Below are positions 8,671-16,322 of a DNA stretch of 16,322 nt, piece by piece. Positions within the stretch are counted from its first letter, which is position 1. Each line of letters opens with the position of its first letter. A program made the translations under genes and the position numbers. The notes beneath the pieces are model-generated. The model did no database searches, was not told the DNA's origin, and worked only from the letters and a program-made list of their open reading frames with translations. Source of the stretch: Carex sylvatica (Eukaryota > Streptophyta > Magnoliopsida > Poales > Cyperaceae); the NCBI GenBank assembly GCA_964058845.1, contig CAXKVR010000910.1, forward strand, positions 1 through 16,322. The letters run 5' to 3'.

Positions 8671-9419
8671 ATGGCCGACGAGCAATGGACTATGGAATGC
8701 GAGGAGATGGATAAAAATATGGTGTTTGGACACGAATTATGGGGTGAATTTATGATTGATTTAGATTTTGAGTTCGATGCACCAAAATACGTTGATTTGA
8801 GCAAGGAGGAGTCGGTAATGCAAGCTCCTTCCGCCGAGAAGTGGTTCGACACCGCTAAGAGCGATCCTCCATCTCGTAAGCATGCATCTCTTTAATAATT
8901 TAATTGATCAATATTGCATGATTTTATTTTTTATAATTTATTCTTTTGTTCTGCTCCTTGAGTACATTTTTTAGTGTTTTTATGGTAGTTAATTTTTTTT
9001 GTCCAAATATTTATTCAAAACCTTTTCTTTTTCTTTTTTAAAATCCAAACATAATCTCATATTTCAAAATTTTGGATGCGTGCCCCTACCCCCTACCGTT
9101 GGCAATGCCAGCGGTAGGGGCACGCTTCGACAATTCGGAAATTCAAGGTTACATTTGGAGCTTTGTTTTTTTTTTTTAGGTTATGAATAAAAATTTCGGT
9201 TTTTTTAGTTGCATAGTTGAGAATTTTGAAGCTCATGAGGATCATAGTGCAAAAATATCTTGTGTCTATATTTTGTTATTCTTTATTTTCTAAAAAAATG
9301 TTGATTATGCAGCGGCTGTAACGAAGAAACTACATCAATTAGGTCTCGTTTCCAAAGATGATGCTAATAATAATTCAGAGAATTTGACAAATGAACATGA
9401 AAACAGTTTTTCTAAATGA
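8671..9419 (+). CDS. TPX2-like N-terminal module protein, two exons, truncated (possible pseudogene)
   Basis: Exons 8671-8875 and 9313-9419 join in phase 1 and encode 103 residues; the ATG has A at -3 and G at +4. Residues 30-43 (DLDFEFDAPKYVDL), acidic EES at 46-48, and KWF at 57-59 followed by DPPS|P across the exon junction match the N-terminus of plant TPX2/TPX2-like proteins. From memory that motif runs (Y/F)E(F/Y)DAP-x-(F/Y)-x-DF ... WF ... PPSP. In TPX2 this region binds and activates Aurora kinase in spindle assembly. The splice junction falling inside PPSP supports the exon model. After 35 codons exon 2 meets TGA (9417-9419). The same frame stays open past it to a plausible donor at 9461 (AG|GTACAT), suggesting that the stop truncates a once longer protein. 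I see none of the downstream microtubule-binding TPX2 domains before 10.7 kb. It is either a decayed copy or a short stand-alone module. Confidence 0.55.
9078..9125. repeat. GC-rich near-perfect hairpin in the TPX2-like intron
   Basis: CCCCTACCGTTGGCA (9090-9104) and TGCCAGCGGTAGGGG (9106-9120) pair at all 15 positions with one G-T wobble and a 1-nt spacer. A further left copy GCGTGCCCCTACC (9078-9090) can alternatively pair with GGTAGGGGCACGC (9113-9125). It stands out from the A/T-rich intron. Confidence 0.85.
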
Positions 9420-10278
9420 GCATTTAGTTCGAATCAAACGCTGCAATTCAAGGAAACCAGGTACATAAACTCTATGCCCTTTACCTAAAAAAAATTGAAA
9501 AATTAGAAAATTGAATTTATTATTTTTTTAACAGCATGGTATTTGCGCCATGACACTCCGAATGCATTTTATTTTTGAAAAATCAAAACATATGACATGT
9601 ATTAGACAATTAATTGAAAAAAAAATACATATATGTTTAAAACATGAACCAATTACTTTGGCCACTCACAAACATAAATCAAGCACGAAAATTGAAAGAG
9701 TGTTTTAATTACTACCAATATATAACCATTAATTGACATACACTGCATTTCTTTTTTTTAATCACCTGCCTTGTCGGTGTCGTGTAAAACGGTGGCCTTT
9801 AATTCACAGGAACCCCTGTAAACATTTTCTTTTCTTTTTTTTTACTCTGTAACAGATTGTGAAGGCATGCAGAAATTCACAGGAACCCCTGTAAACATTT
9901 CTTTTTTTTTTTGACTCTGTAACAGATTGTGAAGGCCTGCTGGCCCTGCAGCAACTCACAAGGACTCGATGCCTTTTCCAAAAACAACTAATAACCGTAG
10001 TATTTTATGCGCAGAAAATATAAAAATGTTTGACCCGGTATTTTTGTTTCTATTCCTATCGTTCTTGTTTTGTATGTAGATTCTTCTTTTTATCTCTGCT
10101 GTTATTATTTATGCAAAGTGTAATGAACATGAGTTTGGTAGTATACGAGGGATTCGTTATGCTTGATTTATTTTGAATGGATATTTTCTGGATCAATCAC
10201 AAATTCTTGGAGAGATGTTGATTAATTGGACCGTCTATTTATTTTTATGGCATAACATATATCTACAAACTATATAAT
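9420..10278. other. Downstream flank of TPX2-like gene with tandem repeat
   Basis: No further TPX2-like exon is recognised here. A possible acceptor near 9530 is followed in frame by an early stop. A 73-bp tandem repeat occupies 9801-9945. Confidence 0.5.
9801..9945 (+). repeat. Tandem repeat, period 73 bp, about two copies
   Basis: AATTCACAGGAACCCCTG begins at 9801 and again at 9874. Each copy continues through a T-rich tract to ACTCTGTAACAGATTGTGAAGGC. A third degenerate start (CAACTCACAAGGACTCG) follows at about 9952. Confidence 0.9.
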
Positions 10279-10546
10279 CAGAGGGGCAAAATTAGAAATT
10301 CATAATAAAGGTGCTAAAATTTAAAATGAACAATACGTTGTTGATGAGAATTGAATTCAAATTTTTCATAACCACAACGTAAACTCTAAAAGTCTCTAAC
10401 AACTAGACCACAAGTAGACGTGATATTTTATGAGAGGGAGCTGGAATATATAAAATGTTCTAAAAATATAAAATTTAATTAAATTTCAATATACATAATT
10501 AAAATTTAAAATCATAGGATGGTTTAATGAATTTAGATCTGTCCTG
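10279..10546. mobile_element. Possible degenerate hAT-like MITE (268 bp)
   Basis: The left end is CAGAGGGGCAAAATTAGAAA and the reverse complement of the right end begins CAGGACAGATCTAAATTCAT. With gaps they share CAG...TAR AAATTCAT. Flanking octamers TATATAAT (10271-10278) and TACATAAC (10547-10554) agree at 6 of 8. The evidence is weak; the interior is non-coding. Confidence 0.3.
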
Positions 10547-10695
10547 TACATAACTTGGTATTAATACATATGTAGATGCACGAGTTTGCAAGTTATACAA
10601 ACTAGTAAGATTTTTAATTATTAAAATAACGATGTATTTTACTAAATCACAACTTTCAAAGGTTGTGTTTGGATTTTGCCATGATTTATCTGGGG

Positions 10696-11094
10696 AGTAG
10701 GGTTAAAATGCACTATTGGTTTTGTGTCTCAACCATACTCCACGTCTCTATGTCTGTTTACAAAATTTAAACAGTCGATTCGAACCGCTCAACATGATAT
10801 ACATATTAAAATGTGCTTAGAGACCAAATTTTATATTTTTTAGAATTTTTTTACTATTTTTTTAGATAGATACAAAATCACTACATCTAGACTATTTAAA
10901 AACAGTGATTTTGTACCTATCTAAAAAAATAGTAAAAAAAATTTCAAAAAATATAAAATTTGGTCTATAAGCACATTTTAATATATATAACAAGATGAAC
11001 TGTTCGGATTGACTGTTTGAACTTTGTAAATTGAGATAGAGACGTGAGACATAATTGGAGCACAAAACAAATGGTGCATTTTATCCATACTCTT
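10696..11094. mobile_element. Long foldback (MITE-like) element
   Basis: Two arms of about 185-190 nt (10696-10882 and about 10904-11094) are inverted copies of each other around a loop of about 20 nt. Shared words read inward on both sides include TAAAATGCAC, ACGTCTCTAT, ATTAAAATGTGCTTA, GACCAAATTTTATATTTTTT and ACAAAATCACT. Weaker similarity extends to CCATGAT at 10679 and its complement at 11105-11111. No clear target duplication was found, so the ends are approximate. Almost the whole element is arms, as in foldback-type MITEs. The 60-codon open frame at 11044-11226 overlapping the right arm is not a gene. Confidence 0.85.
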
Positions 11095-11111
11095 TACCTG
11101 GGTGATCATGG

Positions 11112-12009
11112 AGCAGTTAATCGGACAGTGACGGAGCTATTTGCCAAATTAAATATATGGAGTATATATTCTATTTATTTATTTATTTTAAGGATTATTC
11201 TAGCGTGTATTTTAATTTTTATGTAAATCTAAAACTCAATTTTTTTTATGTAAATCTTATCTTAACAGATAACCTATGGTTATTTTTTTTAAACTTAAGA
11301 AATGTAGTAGCTTTTTTAAATTAGAAAACGGTATTTTAGTTTGTTTAGTTTATTAATAAAAAATAAATAAACTACATTAAATATATATATAAAGTATTAT
11401 TTTGCTCGTGGACATATTATAAGAGAATAAAATTCTCATAACAAAATGATGTATTTTCATAAAAAATAGACCAATGAAAAGAATAATTACTCAACAATAT
11501 CCATGAATGATATTAAAAAAAGATTGATTTTAAATTAAAATTATAAATAAAAATCAATTGATATGATAAAGTTTAATGAGAAATAATTTCAACTTAGTGC
11601 ATATTGAAGATATCATAATAGTCTATATTTGTCAGATAAAAAATAAATATTCAATTGCTACAATTGAAAATATATAATAAAATTAGAAATGTTAAATTAA
11701 TATGATTCATACTTTATTTTCGCTCATGACCTTCCGATAAACTATATTTTTTATATACACTTCTAGGATATCGTGTTTTTCTTTTTAGATAATAGAATAA
11801 TACCTGACAAAAATATTTCTTTAAATTTTAAATTTATCTTTTAGTTATAAAAAGTTAAGTCAAGATACAACACATAAATTTTGATAGGCGCTATCTTTTC
11901 TTGTAAAAAGAAAAATAATTTGCAGGTAGAATGACAGCTCGGGAAAAATAATTGGCAAATGTTGATTGATAGAAACGAGAAAAAAAATACAGAGTAAATT
12001 TTGTGGATG
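11112..12009. other. AT-rich intergenic DNA
   Basis: No gene or clear repeat family is seen. A short direct repeat of about 15 nt (TTTTTATGTAAATCT type) occurs around 11215-11260 and a small palindrome ATAACC-TAT-GGTTAT near 11268. Confidence 0.5.
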
Positions 12010-12320
12010 TTACTAAATTTTATTTTTTATCATGTTTATCATTCAAATTTAATTTGTCTTTTTATATAGCTATTGAAATTTTTATTTGTTTCAATCGAGT
12101 TATTCTATAAATTTTACATATAAAATACTAACTAAATATGCTCATTCATCCACGTCATTATTTTATTATTTTCTTGAACATAAAAGATAACTGAAGGACA
12201 TATTCTATTAGTATTTAAATGAAAAAGTTACGTAGCAACTTGATTAAAATAAATACAAAATTCAATAACTATTTAGGTATGATACTTGATTTACAGATTA
12301 TAAATATAAAACATCCTGTT
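12010..12320. mobile_element. Second foldback MITE-like element
   Basis: The left part (clearest at 12062-12148) and right part (12276-12190 inverted) are similar. Paired words are AGCTATTGAA/AGTTATTGAA, TCAATCGAGTT/TTAATCAAGTT and AAATACTAACTAAATATG/AAATACTAATAGAATATG. Weaker similarity continues outward to GGATGTT on both sides (12004 and 12318 inverted). The arms are more diverged than in the 10.7-11.1 kb element, so it is probably older and a different family. Confidence 0.6.
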
Positions 12321-13313
12321 ATTGCGGCATCTAAAATAATTATTTTCAGCTCAAGATAAAAACAAAAATACTAATTTGTAAAGTTCACATGCAGATATTG
12401 TTGATAAACTATATTCATTTGGATTATATAGAATCAAACAAACTCTGTGGAAGAGCCGAAGAGGTAGCGTAAAAAAAAAAATTATTATTATTCTTTTTAT
12501 TGGCAAAGAGCTCGTAGCTACAGAAGCAGAATTAGACTTTCGAATAATAAAAATTAAATATATATAGAATCAATTATATAAATTTTTTTTATAGAAAACG
12601 GTGATCAATTCTACAGTAACATAATATTTTATTATAAATTATATAGAATTCAACGTATTGATATAATTTTTTTGAAAATAGAGATCAAATGTTCCACTAT
12701 TAATTCTTACATTAACTCTTGCGTAGACACGTCTAATATTTTTCAATATATCGTCCATAACAAATTGACAAGCCTCCCACGAGTTCGTAGTCTGAGATAT
12801 GTCAAACTTTCAGTCAGTCTAAAGCTGAGCCAAATTCTCTTCGGTATCTATTCAGAATCAGAGACGAATTCATAATTTATGTCAGAAAAAATAAAAAATA
12901 ACAAATCAGATTTAAATAACTAATTGAGTTCAAATTCATTAGCTAATGAGCACTAGATAAAAAATAATGATCTTACTTATAATTTTCAATGCTTGAATTT
13001 TAATTTCTAATACTTTGACTTCTAACTCTAATTACAATTAGAATTAAAAAATTTATTATAACTGTAACCTTAAATTTAACCCTAATTATAGTTAGAAGTT
13101 TAAAAGAGAACAAAATAAATCCGAGTCTATAAACTTTCATAAAGTTTCAAAATGCAGCCCCCCCTGGCCCTATTGTTCAGCAGAGGGAGACCTATATTAT
13201 TGTGCTTTGAGATTCGTAAAGAAGAAATTTAAACTGTTCAGATTGTTCACATATAACTTTCGGGGATGCGAATTCGTCTCCCACTCTCCTCAATAAGTCG
13301 TTAGAGGGCAGTT
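12321..13313. other. AT-rich intergenic DNA upstream of RPL37
   Basis: No coding region is seen; the open frame at 12672-12875 has no recognisable domain. A diverged tandem repeat of period 79 starts at 12563 and 12642 (TATAGAAT...GATCAA...). An inverted repeat CTTCTAACTCTAATTA / TAATTATAGTTAGAAG lies at 13019-13034 and 13083-13098 (15 of 16 paired). Confidence 0.5.
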
Positions 13314-13350
13314 CTGTCATTTGACAGGAGGTTTAATAAACGAAACACCA

Positions 13351-13357
13351 TATATAA
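13351..13357 (+). promoter_or_regulatory. TATA box of RPL37
   Basis: TATATAA lies 73 bp before the ATG. A start about 30 nt downstream would fall in the pyrimidine run TTTTTCTCTTCC (13381-13392), typical of translation-related genes. Confidence 0.65.
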
Positions 13358-13375
13358 TCTCTCGCCGCACATCAC

Positions 13376-13383
13376 TAGGGTTT
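13376..13383 (+). promoter_or_regulatory. Telo-box (TAGGGTTT) of RPL37
   Basis: TAGGGTTT, the complement of AAACCCTA, is a hallmark of plant ribosomal protein promoters and lies next to the expected transcription start. A second copy in the opposite orientation (AAACCCTA, 13449-13456) sits in intron 1. Confidence 0.75.
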
Positions 13384-13423
13384 TTCTCTTCCATTTAGTG
13401 CGGCGGCGCAAAGCAAGGGAAAA

Positions 13424-14706
13424 ATGGTACGTACAATCCTGGTATCTAAAACCCTAGCTGTTATCCCGATGATTCACAAACGCTTAACGATAGTTTTTAC
13501 CTCTTCTTGCTTTTTAGGGCAAGGGAACGGGAAGTTTCGGTAAGAGGAGGAACAAGACGCACACGCTGTGCGTGAGGTGTGGCCGTAGAAGCTTCCATCT
13601 CCAAAAGAGCAGATGCGGTTCCTGTGGCTACCCATCCGCTCGCATCCGCAAGTGTATGCCAGATTTGTTTCTTTTACAGTTTATTTATTCAATTTTGGAT
13701 TAGTTTACTTGCTCATGGTTGATTACGGTGCGGGGATGTATTTTTGATGAAATTTTGTTTTTAGGTTAAAAATATGTAGGCGTGATTGTTTTGATCTGAT
13801 CTCTGTATTACTGATTGGATAGGTATAGGACACATTCAATTTACTAGAGATGTTGAGACAGGAATATGAAGTCTCATTAAAACATAATTGCTGAACCAAT
13901 TTTGTGTATTCTATGTTAATTTTGCAGAATTAAACAGCCCTACTTACTGAATTGCAACTTAATATCTTTTGTATTATTTGTCCTTGAAGAAAATGTGCAC
14001 TTGAAATTAAGGTTTTCACCCATCTGATTGGCCTTCTTCTAAGATTTTTGCATTTATTTGAAGCTAATTTAATTCATTGTGCAGATAACTGGAGTGTGAA
14101 GGCAATCAGGAGGAAGACAACTGGCACAGGAAGGATGAGATATCTTCGTCATTTGCCTAGGAGGTTCAAGAGTAACTTCAGAGAAGGTAAACTCCATTTT
14201 TTTTTCATTGAGGTTTTGTAAATTGTGCAAAATGAAGTACATGAAGACTTGACAAGCTATTGCCGCTGTAAAGTGGTCTTCGTTTAAGCTGAAACTGAAG
14301 TGAATTGAAGCCAAAATATTAAGCTTTTATTTTCAGAGTTTGCATTAACAAATCTGGGGAAACTCATGTTGTCAATATGAACCCAAATTACAAGTCATTT
14401 TCTTTTCAACTTAACATTAATTTAATTAGTTGTCATATGCCCTAATGAAGCAATATAGTCATTAGAATTGCCCAGAATATTGTCCAAATTTAATTTGATT
14501 AAAGCACTTGAATTTCTTAACCAAATTTAATTTGATAACATTATGCCATATTTTTTTTGTTCTCGTCTCCCTCTTGTATTTTGTAAAAGCTTTTGCACAT
14601 AGATGACATGTTATCAGATTTTGGAATGGAAAATAAAGTGCTTTTCCATTGAAATGTAACAGGAACTGAGGCAGCACCAAAGAAGAGAGCTGTTGCAGCT
14701 GCTTAA
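13424..14706 (+). CDS. RPL37: 60S ribosomal protein L37 (eL37), four exons
   Basis: Exons are 13424-13426 (the ATG alone), 13518-13653, 14085-14186 and 14663-14706 (TAA), all with GT-AG introns. They give 94 residues, close to the 95 I recall for the plant family. The protein begins [14 protein letters not shown] and has a zinc-ribbon C19-x2-C22-x11-C34-x2-C37. It then has the basic stretch [20 protein letters not shown] and [13 protein letters not shown], ending in an Ala-rich tail. It is a structural protein of the large cytosolic ribosomal subunit that binds rRNA. An intron directly after the start codon is seen here. TATA box, telo-boxes and a pyrimidine-rich leader fit high, growth-linked expression. 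No lesion is visible. Confidence 0.97.
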
Positions 14707-15204
14707 AACTAAGTTATATTTTGAATCTGTAGTGCACAAAGCTCAGAAGCATTCTGTTTTTATTCTGTTTGGAATTTGCGAAAATCTGTACTAGTTTTTT
14801 TAAGAGGACAGTAACTCTCATTTGTTTATTTCTGCTACATCACAAAAGTTTTGACTTGCATGAATTTGAGTGAATTTATTTCTATGCAATTGTATGTGTT
14901 GCTGTTTTGCCAATTTTTTTGTTTTGCCACCCTGACTAAGTACTCAATTCATCCTCTGCAATTAAGTGAAGACGCAATTTGCCTGAAGCAAATCATATAA
15001 CCATGGAAGATTCGATAATTACAGTAATGGAAACAGATGAACAACGCAACTTGTTGTATTTTTTTTGTGTGTGAAGCCTTTGGGCATTTTATTTAACAAA
15101 CCAGTAGGAGTTTACATGTTGACACAAAAGTTCTAGAAACAAAGAAAACAAATATTACACTGAATCATGATTCTACTACATGTTCCCACTGATACTCTGA
15201 GCTG
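14707..15204. other. RPL37 3' UTR and spacer to the LINE-derived ORF
   Basis: The first part is the RPL37 3' UTR; no canonical AATAAA is evident, which is common in plants. A T-run near 15058-15066 could be the A-tail of the minus-strand LINE remnant but is too short to be sure. Confidence 0.5.
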
Positions 15205-16047
15205 CTAATTTTGCGAGAGAAGAGTGGATATGTATATCCTGTGTAAGAAAACTGCATGATTCTTGCTCCTTGCAATTTGGTGGGCTCTCTCATTCTCTTC
15301 ATGCTGTATATGATCACAGCTGTAGAAAGGATGAAGCATCAGCAATCTTGAAATCTTTACCAGTTGGGTATGACCACAGCTGTAGAAAGGATGAAGTATC
15401 AGTAATCTTGAAATCTTTACCAGTTGGGGGTATGCTCTCCAATCTGCTGCTTGCAGCAGTTTCATTTGTGTTTCTGGTTGAAACATTCTTACCAGTATTT
15501 CAGAGTCTGTTTTGAAAACACAATGTTGTAAATGCATTTCGGTTGCTGCCTGTATTCCCATGAGCAGTGCAATGGCTTCCATCTGAAAGAGGGAGGTGGC
15601 ATTTGATTTATACGCGAGTGCATACCTGTTCAGCTGACATTGCCTTTCCAGCATGAAGGCTGTGCCTCCTTCGTTGCCTGGAGCAAAGGAACCATCTACC
15701 CAGCACACCCAGTCAACCATCTCAGATTGTTCAGTGTCAGGTAATACTGGTGTAATGTCTGATCGGGCACTGCCCATCCATTTTGTAGCCGGAGTTAGAT
15801 TTGTAAGCAGAAACAGATCATTATGAAAGTGTGTTGAGGTTAAGGTTGAGACCAGGTTGCATGATTTTGCTCTAAACATTTCAGTGCAGCGTGCTTTCCA
15901 AATATGCCATGTTAAGGACATGAAAAAGGCAAGTTCAGTATCATTCAGATCATTCCAGAGTTGCGCAAGGCTCTCTTTGAATGTCAGGTGCACCAATGCT
16001 GATGTCCGCAGTCCAAAGCTGGAGACCCTGTTTGGAAAAAATGTCAA
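15205..16047 (-). pseudogene. LINE-type RNase H domain (RVT_3 / At1g65750-like) remnant with internal duplication
   Basis: An open minus-strand frame of 280 codons that begins at a TTG rather than ATG, so the 5' part is missing. Residues 39-60 (LAFFMSLTWHIWKARCTEMF) are the aromatic block linking the LINE zinc domain to RNase H. The RNase H fold follows: WVDGS (D118), QMEAIALLMGIQAA (E157), TDSEILVRMF (D181) and HEENERAHQIA near 249-259. The last catalytic Asp is replaced by His (H256), seen in some plant copies. Such domains degrade RNA in RNA-DNA hybrids during retrotransposition. A 60-bp tandem duplication adds 20 residues just before the final helix. No reverse transcriptase is attached. 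It is most likely a truncated retroelement; a domesticated RNase H gene is possible but lacks a proper start. Confidence 0.8.
15309..15428 (-). repeat. 60-bp in-frame tandem duplication
   Basis: 15309-15368 and 15369-15428 are identical except for three transitions (95 %). They encode two 20-residue copies centred on LVKISRLL-x-LHPFYSC. Confidence 0.95.
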
Positions 16048-16322
16048 GCGTACGTTTCTATTTAAATATTAGGACTTGTACTTTTTTCTTTCGAAAAAAA
16101 TTGTGATATCAATCTGCATAAAAGGAGACCCTGTATGGAAAAGTTGTGATTTATTTGTACCAAGAGTGTTGTACGGTTGTACCAATTCCCTTAGCAAGTT
16201 AGCAGAATGTTAATGGATATAGCAGCTTAATATAGCAAAAAAAAAAAAAACATTCATTGAGTCTTATCTCCACATTTTAAAATACTGAAAATTGGCAAAA
16301 ATCCTAGACGCATAAGTTGGTT
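16048..16322. other. Terminal non-coding stretch
   Basis: GGAGACCCTGT at 16021-16031 recurs at 16124-16134 with similar following bases (TTTGGAAAA / ATGGAAAAG). An A14 run lies near 16237. No gene is seen. Confidence 0.5.

Noticed and set aside
8592..8852. Minus-strand open frame of 86 codons
   Set aside because: It is antisense to the TPX2-like exon, whose own motif explains the sequence.
9801..9945. CRISPR-like repeat
   Set aside because: There are only two direct copies with no distinct spacers, in a plant nuclear context; it is a simple tandem duplication.
14069..14314. Minus-strand 81-codon open frame
   Set aside because: It runs across RPL37 exon 3 and its intron in antisense and has no domain.
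15270..15515. Plus-strand open frame containing a repeated CRKDEVSVILKS-like segment
   Set aside because: The repeat is the reverse side of the 60-bp duplication in the RNase H frame; there is no independent support.

Overview
The window is nuclear DNA of a flowering plant, most likely a eudicot. Genes have short exons with GT-AG introns, the background is AT-rich, a plant-type Raf-like kinase and a cytosolic ribosomal protein gene are present, and the intergenic space is full of MITE-like, hAT-like, Mutator-like and LINE remnants. There are no bacterial operons, CRISPR arrays or organellar gene clusters. The species cannot be named from what is visible.

Layout. 274-2271 (+): last four exons of a Raf-like (group C, MRK1-type) protein kinase gene whose 5' part lies outside the window. 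3215-3324 (-): decayed fragment of a ribosomal protein L37 gene. 3409-3479 (-): intact tRNA-Thr(CGU). 3605-4412: weak hAT-like candidate. 5154-5520 (-): broken LINE fragment (zinc-binding RT-associated domain). 5946-6117: small hAT-type MITE. 6417-8287: non-autonomous Mutator-like element with terminal inverted repeats of about 170-195 bp and a 9-bp target site duplication. 8671-9419 (+): short two-exon gene or pseudogene holding only the N-terminal Aurora-binding type module of a TPX2-like protein. 9801-9945: tandem repeat. 10279-10546: weak hAT-like candidate. 10696-11094 and 12010-12320: two long foldback elements. 13424-14706 (+): complete four-exon RPL37 gene (94 aa) with TATA box and telo-boxes. 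15205-16047 (-): RNase H domain of a LINE-type polyprotein with an in-frame 60-bp tandem duplication.

The two clearly functional protein genes, the kinase and RPL37, do not form a pathway; they are ordinary neighbours separated by about 11 kb of transposon-rich DNA that also carries a tRNA gene. I see no clearly new multi-gene system. The observations most worth a second look are the TPX2-like N-terminal module that stops after 103 codons, the Mutator-like element with its composite interior, the antisense RPL37 fragment lying 10 kb from the intact gene, and the duplicated segment inside the RNase H domain.
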